Assembly: GCA_002316275.1 (NCBI GenBank)
Contig: DCDE01000022.1
Location: 1-9,125 of the forward strand
From: Caldifarciminota bacterium UBA1063
Lineage (GTDB): Bacteria > Hydrothermota > Hydrothermia > UBA1063
Direction: 5' to 3'
DNA length: 9,125 bases
Under the pieces are notes generated by a model. It did not search any database. It worked only from the letters and a program-made list of their open reading frames with translations, and had not been told where the DNA came from. Position numbers and translations under genes: made by a program. Numbering within the stretch: the stretch's first letter is position 1; every line of letters starts with the position of its first letter. Below, one piece after another: positions 5,554 to 9,125 of the stretch.

Positions 5554-7728
5554 ATGTTAATATTATTGATGTTGGGTTTTTTTAACTTTAATTCGGTAGC
5601 ACTTTCAGAAAGGAGTTTAGGGGTGGCTCAGAACCCAGCTGGGCTCGCCTTTTCCCCCGGGTTAGAGTTTTCTATTGAGGGGCATGAGAGCGACTTTTGC
5701 CTAAATTTTATGTCTGGGCCCCTTGGATTTTCCTGGAAGAGAGACAGTTCAGATGCGTATTTCATCTCAGATGGTATCAAGTTGTCCAATGCGCTTTATG
5801 CGGGCATCGGATATAGATTCTCTGAGAATTATGGGAACTCTTTCTATGGCGGACTCTTAATTCGGCCTTTGGATTTCCTTTCGCTCGGTGGGACGTGGAA
5901 GAAGATGAATGGGGAGGACGTGTTCCGAGCTGGTGTAGCAGTGAAACCATACAAGGAGTATTTGAAAGCCTATTTCGATGTTGAGAGATCTCATCAAGAG
6001 GATACATGGTATGCTGGGATTTCTTTAGAGCCGGTAAAGGGTCTATCTATTTTTACTACAAAAGGGGAGAGCACACCGTATACCTTTGGAGTTCAGATTA
6101 GCCTTGGGAATATTTTATTTTCTGGAAGCGCGTCCGATGACGAGAATAGGGGTGGCTTTCTAATTTCAGCCAATAGTTACCCTGCATTTCTGGAACGTAA
6201 GGAAGTTGTTATTATGAAACTCCAGGGAACATACGATGAAATGAGGCCTGAGGGATTGATAATTCCACGGAAAGCCACTTCATTTTTTGATTTAGTTCTA
6301 AAACTCGATTCTTTAGCGAATGACGAAACGGTTAAAGGTATCTTTTTTGTTCTGGATAACCCGTCTTTTTCTTTTAACCAGGTGGAAGAACTTCGAAGTA
6401 TTATAGGAAGAGCCAGAAGTAATGGCAAAAAGGTATACTTCTACTCCGAAAATTACTACATTGGCACTTACATCCTTGCTAGTAGTGGAGACCGAATATT
6501 TATGAACCCTTCAGGTGATATCTTCATTCCAGGCCTTGCGTCGGTGAGTATGTATTTTAAAAGCGCACTTGAAAATATTGGTGTAAAACCCGAATTTCAG
6601 AGAATCGGAGAATACAAATCTGCTGCAGAACCTTTTATAATGGATACGATGAGTTCATACAATAGGGAACAACTTACAGCTTACCTGAATACTGTATACG
6701 AGTATGCAAAGGAAGCTATTCCCAATTTTGATTCGGTTCTGGAAATGGCTCTCATAAATGCAGAGTATGCTATGGAAAAGCATCTTACTGACTCACTGAT
6801 CTTTGAGTCGGATATAGAGGATGTTATAAAGCAAGATTTTGGGAAGCAGGTAAAGATTGTAAGGGCGGAGAAGCGGGGGCTGCCGCCAGTATCTACCCAG
6901 TGGGCAAAGCCTTATTGCAAAATTGCGTACGTAGTGGCAGATGGGAATATTGTTGAGGGCGAAAGTGGGGATAATCCATTGCCTATTGTTGGCGGCAGAA
7001 TGCTTGGTTCATCGTCTATTGAGAAGACGTTTGAAAAATTAGAGAAAGACAGGACGATAAAGGCTGTGGTTCTCAGAGTGAATTCACCTGGTGGTTCAGG
7101 GCTTGCTTCGGATATAATGTGGAATGCTATTAGGAAGACTTCCAAGAAGAAGCCTGTAATTGTCACAATGGGATCCGTTGCTGCCTCTGGTGGATACTTC
7201 ATTTCATGTCCTGCAACTAAGATTGTTGCTGATAGAACTACACTTACTGGATCTATAGGAGTTTTGAATGGCAAATTTGTAACGAGGGGTCTCTTTGAGA
7301 AGCTTGGGATAAATCTTTACTCAGTGCAGATCGGTAAATATGCTCTTTCATTTACGAGTTACGAGGAAATGGGCGAGGGTGCGGAAGCGATTATGGATAG
7401 AGAGTTAAAGTGGTTCTATAGTAGATTTTTGGAAAGGATTGAGGAAGGAAGGGGGCTCTCCCCAGACAGCACCGATAGGATTGGCAGGGGTAGGATATGG
7501 AGTGGCGAGGATGCACTTCGTATTGGGCTGATAGACAAGAACGGTGGTATAATTGAAGCAATTGATCTTGCGAAGGAGATGTTGAAAGTAAAGGATATAG
7601 AGCTAGTTTATTACCCCACAAGAAAGCCTAAGTTGCCTTTTAAAACGTCAAATTTAACTACTTCTCTTATGGATATACTTGACGAGCCAGCCTACTTTGA
7701 GTTGACGGAGCCATTGATTGTAAAATAG
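5554..7728 (+). CDS. sppA: Signal peptide peptidase SppA (S49) with N-terminal barrel-like domain
   Basis: 724-residue Ser/Lys protease that degrades leftover signal peptides in the cell envelope. Residues 1-16 form a hydrophobic leader. Residues 17-205 are extra: they open with RSLGVAQNPAGLAFSPGLEF, like the start of PorV/UPF0164-type outer-membrane proteins, and continue as alternating beta-strands rich in Gly and aromatics. The tandem S49 repeats follow, one from about 217 and one from about 456, as in the long E. coli-type enzyme. The general-base lysine is K355 in GEYKSAAEPF; the nucleophile is S545 in GSVAASGGYFIS. NSPGG (510-514) and GSIGV (566-570) complete the C-terminal site, so the enzyme should be active. 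The barrel-like part may anchor the protease at the outer membrane; that is an inference. Own promoter and strong ribosome-binding site. Confidence 0.9.
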   Translation: MLILLMLGFFNFNSVALSERSLGVAQNPAGLAFSPGLEFSIEGHESDFCLNFMSGPLGFSWKRDSSDAYFISDGIKLSNALYAGIGYRFSENYGNSFYGGLLIRPLDFLSLGGTWKKMNGEDVFRAGVAVKPYKEYLKAYFDVERSHQEDTWYAGISLEPVKGLSIFTTKGESTPYTFGVQISLGNILFSGSASDDENRGGFLISANSYPAFLERKEVVIMKLQGTYDEMRPEGLIIPRKATSFFDLVLKLDSLANDETVKGIFFVLDNPSFSFNQVEELRSIIGRARSNGKKVYFYSENYYIGTYILASSGDRIFMNPSGDIFIPGLASVSMYFKSALENIGVKPEFQRIGEYKSAAEPFIMDTMSSYNREQLTAYLNTVYEYAKEAIPNFDSVLEMALINAEYAMEKHLTDSLIFESDIEDVIKQDFGKQVKIVRAEKRGLPPVSTQWAKPYCKIAYVVADGNIVEGESGDNPLPIVGGRMLGSSSIEKTFEKLEKDRTIKAVVLRVNSPGGSGLASDIMWNAIRKTSKKKPVIVTMGSVAASGGYFISCPATKIVADRTTLTGSIGVLNGKFVTRGLFEKLGINLYSVQIGKYALSFTSYEEMGEGAEAIMDRELKWFYSRFLERIEEGRGLSPDSTDRIGRGRIWSGEDALRIGLIDKNGGIIEAIDLAKEMLKVKDIELVYYPTRKPKLPFKTSNLTTSLMDILDEPAYFELTEPLIVK

Positions 7729-7742
7729 CTGTAGTTTAAAAT
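7714..7742 (+). promoter_or_regulatory. Promoter of the RNA ligase partner gene, placed for a leaderless mRNA
   Basis: TTGATT (7714-7719, 4 of 6) and TAAAAT (7737-7742, 5 of 6) are exactly 17 bases apart, overlapping the last codons of sppA. Only six bases separate the -10 box from the ATG at 7749, so RNA would start at or next to the A of the ATG. No Shine-Dalgarno is present. Confidence 0.45.
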
Positions 7743-7748
7743 CTCTGA

Positions 7749-8336
7749 ATGGAACGTTTAGTTCTTGATACGAGTATTTTTACTAATCCTGACGTTTATG
7801 TCATTTTTGGTAATAATCCTCTTAACGCCTTTAATAATTTTATACGTCGCGCAAAAAGACTAAAAAAGGAATATGAGTTTTATATGCCTCCTTCGGTCTT
7901 TGAAGAGTTGCGTCTATTCCTCGGTGAAAACAATATACCGGACGATGCAGAGCTGGTTCTAAAATTGAAGTCACCGCAACGGTTCAGCATAGAAGTACCA
8001 GGTTTTTTGTTGTATGAACTGATTGAAGAGGTTAGAAACAGGATAAATAAAGGGTTAAGGGTGGCTGAAGAGGCGGTGCTTGTTGCTGAGAAGCAAAGCA
8101 AAGAGAAAATTATAAACCGCCTGCGGAACAAATATCGTGAAGCTTTAAGAAGCGGTATTATCGATTCCACCGAGGATGTAGATATAATTCTTTTAGCTAT
8201 GGAACTTGGAGCAGCGATTGTATCTTCGGATGAGGGTGTTCGGAAATGGGCAGAAAAGCTCGGTGTTCGTTTTATTAACCCTAAGGCTCTTGGAAAAATC
8301 CTCTTTTCTAATCGTAAAGAGGTAAACCCCGGATAA
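7749..8336 (+). CDS. RNA ligase partner protein, PIN-domain family
   Basis: 195-residue protein of the family called 'RNA ligase partner' (MJ_0950 type), which occurs in nearly the same genomes as the Pab1020-type RNA ligase. It begins with the PIN-domain core LVLDTSIF (Asp7), then FEEL (Glu52/53), the acidic cluster DSTEDVD (139-145) and SSDEGVRKWAEKLGV (159-173). These acidic residues are the usual metal-binding set of PIN RNases, so nuclease activity is plausible, though not shown for this family as far as I know. A charged, helical middle (88-135) is an insertion compared with minimal PIN domains. It starts 20 bases after sppA without a ribosome-binding site. Its 3' end overlaps that of the convergent RNA ligase gene by 29 bp, so here the two partners are physical neighbours. 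Confidence 0.88.
   Translation: MERLVLDTSIFTNPDVYVIFGNNPLNAFNNFIRRAKRLKKEYEFYMPPSVFEELRLFLGENNIPDDAELVLKLKSPQRFSIEVPGFLLYELIEEVRNRINKGLRVAEEAVLVAEKQSKEKIINRLRNKYREALRSGIIDSTEDVDIILLAMELGAAIVSSDEGVRKWAEKLGVRFINPKALGKILFSNRKEVNPG
8294..8322 (-). terminator. Intrinsic terminator of the RNA ligase gene, inside the partner's coding sequence
   Basis: On the minus strand CCTCTTT (8322-8316) and AAAGAGG (8306-8300) form a 7-bp stem with a nine-base loop, followed by A and five T (8299-8294). The ligase stop codon (8310-8308) lies within the loop. On the plus strand the same stem is followed by TAAACC, so it would terminate only the ligase transcript. Confidence 0.6.
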
Positions 8337-9125
8337 GTCTCGACAGTTTGCTGGTAGCCTTTAAGAATGTCTTTTCAATTGTTACTTTAAACTTAGAACC
8401 GCAATTTTCTACAGAAATTACGCGAGTTTTTATGAGAGATGATGCCCTATTTTCTAACTCCAGGAACTCATCTATATTTTCGTAGATATTAAAGTAGAGT
8501 GTATATTCGCGTGAAATTTTCCCCTTGCTTTTGAACTCTTCTAAGATTTTCATAAAAGAGTCTGTAAAAATTGTTCCTATGCGGTTTGCATTTTTGGAAT
8601 TGTGGCAATTTAACTCAGAGGCTGCCAATGCGTAGCGAACCAACCTTTGAATAAAGAATTCTGCCGGCAACTCCAAGAGAAGGTCTATATCAGCTTCAAT
8701 ATCTTTGATGTTAATTTCAGGTGTGGAATATTTGAAGTACCTTAGCTTTTTTTCTGAAGATTTAAACACAACCCCCTCAATACCTTCTTCGTTTATCTTA
8801 GAGATGAGGTCTCTGACATCGTTAATTTCTTCAGTACTGTATTTGCCGAAGCACCTCACCTCTTCGATATTTATAAATCCGGTTAAAGTATATCTCTCCT
8901 CGGGTAACAAAAATCTGTTCTCTGATAGATTGTAAACATCAAAAAGCTTAAATGTAATATCGGACTGAATATATGGAGGGTGCAGTTCCATATAAGGGTT
9001 ATCTGGGCCAACGATTTCTCCGCATAGAATCAAGTCTGGAAATTTGGAGAAGAAGTCTTTGAATGGAAAGAAATCCTGAAGCCTATCGGTGCTGAAGGGG
9101 CATACGAAACCGCCCCGCGTTATAG
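8308..9125 (-). CDS. ATP-dependent RNA ligase, Pab1020 family (5' part beyond window)
   Basis: The C-terminal 271 residues of an archaeal/thermophile-type homodimeric RNA ligase that joins or circularises RNA through a lysine-AMP intermediate. The frame stays open to the right edge: reading in from 9123 it gives ITRGGFVCPFSTDR, then the CGEIVGPDNPY motif. Starting at the TTG at 9033 would cut off family-typical sequence, so this is a partial gene. Nucleotidyltransferase motifs follow: FKLFDVY, EGIEGVVFKS (motif IV) and LRYFKYSTP (motif V lysines), then the helical C-terminal dimerisation part. Motif I (the KxDG adenylation lysine) should lie just outside the window. Family members have about 380 residues, so roughly 110 are missing. 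It is convergent to its PIN-domain partner. Confidence 0.9.
   Translation of the reverse strand, partial: ITRGGFVCPFSTDRLQDFFPFKDFFSKFPDLILCGEIVGPDNPYMELHPPYIQSDITFKLFDVYNLSENRFLLPEERYTLTGFINIEEVRCFGKYSTEEINDVRDLISKINEEGIEGVVFKSSEKKLRYFKYSTPEINIKDIEADIDLLLELPAEFFIQRLVRYALAASELNCHNSKNANRIGTIFTDSFMKILEEFKSKGKISREYTLYFNIYENIDEFLELENRASSLIKTRVISVENCGSKFKVTIEKTFLKATSKLSRLIRGLPLYD

Noticed and set aside
8308..9033. RNA ligase as a complete gene starting with TTG at 9033
   Set aside because: The frame continues upstream with family-typical sequence (TRGGFVCPF) to the window edge, so the gene is cut by the window.
1..9125. tRNA, rRNA, CRISPR arrays, insertion sequences or attachment sites
   Set aside because: Reading both strands I saw no cloverleaf, regularly spaced repeats, transposase or flanking duplications.

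Overview
The window reads as about 9 kb of a thermophilic, anaerobic bacterium of the FCB/candidate-phylum kind; candidate division WOR-3 or Hydrothermae fits best. Three things point there. One secreted protein ends in a type IX secretion-like C-terminal domain. A tungstate uptake operon suggests tungstoenzymes. A Pab1020-type RNA ligase and its PIN-domain partner form a pair known mainly from archaea and deep-branching thermophilic bacteria. The lineage is an inference; no marker gene is present.

Left half (1-4876, minus strand): reading in the direction of transcription, a stand-alone ModE-type winged-helix regulator comes first, then an NAD-dependent epimerase/SDR. A tungstate ABC transporter follows (tupA binding protein, tupB permease, tupC ATPase, with overlapping ends), and last a secreted carbohydrate-binding-like protein. 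The regulator very likely controls the transporter. The tup operon has its own good promoter, about 135 nt of leader, and several unusual inverted or complementary sequences in or next to it: a perfect 14-bp inverted repeat over the epimerase stop codon, and a leader segment that can pair either with the tupA Shine-Dalgarno or, perfectly over 15 nt, with the start of tupB.

Middle (4877-5553): 677 bases without an intact gene. It holds a decayed coding sequence on the plus strand, interrupted by TGA, then the sppA promoter and ribosome-binding site, and a short antisense open frame of doubtful reality.

Right half (5554-9125): a large SppA (S49) signal-peptide peptidase with both catalytic residues and an extra N-terminal beta-strand-rich region resembling an outer-membrane barrel, then the PIN-domain RNA ligase partner on the plus strand. 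Convergent to it, the C-terminal two thirds of the RNA ligase run off the right edge. The two convergent genes overlap by 29 bp, and the overlap contains an intrinsic terminator for the ligase.

Two kinds of translation start appear side by side. Three genes (secreted protein, tupA, sppA) have strong Shine-Dalgarno sequences. Three (modE-like, epimerase, RNA ligase partner) have none, and instead a -10-like box 5-9 bases before the ATG, as expected for leaderless mRNAs.
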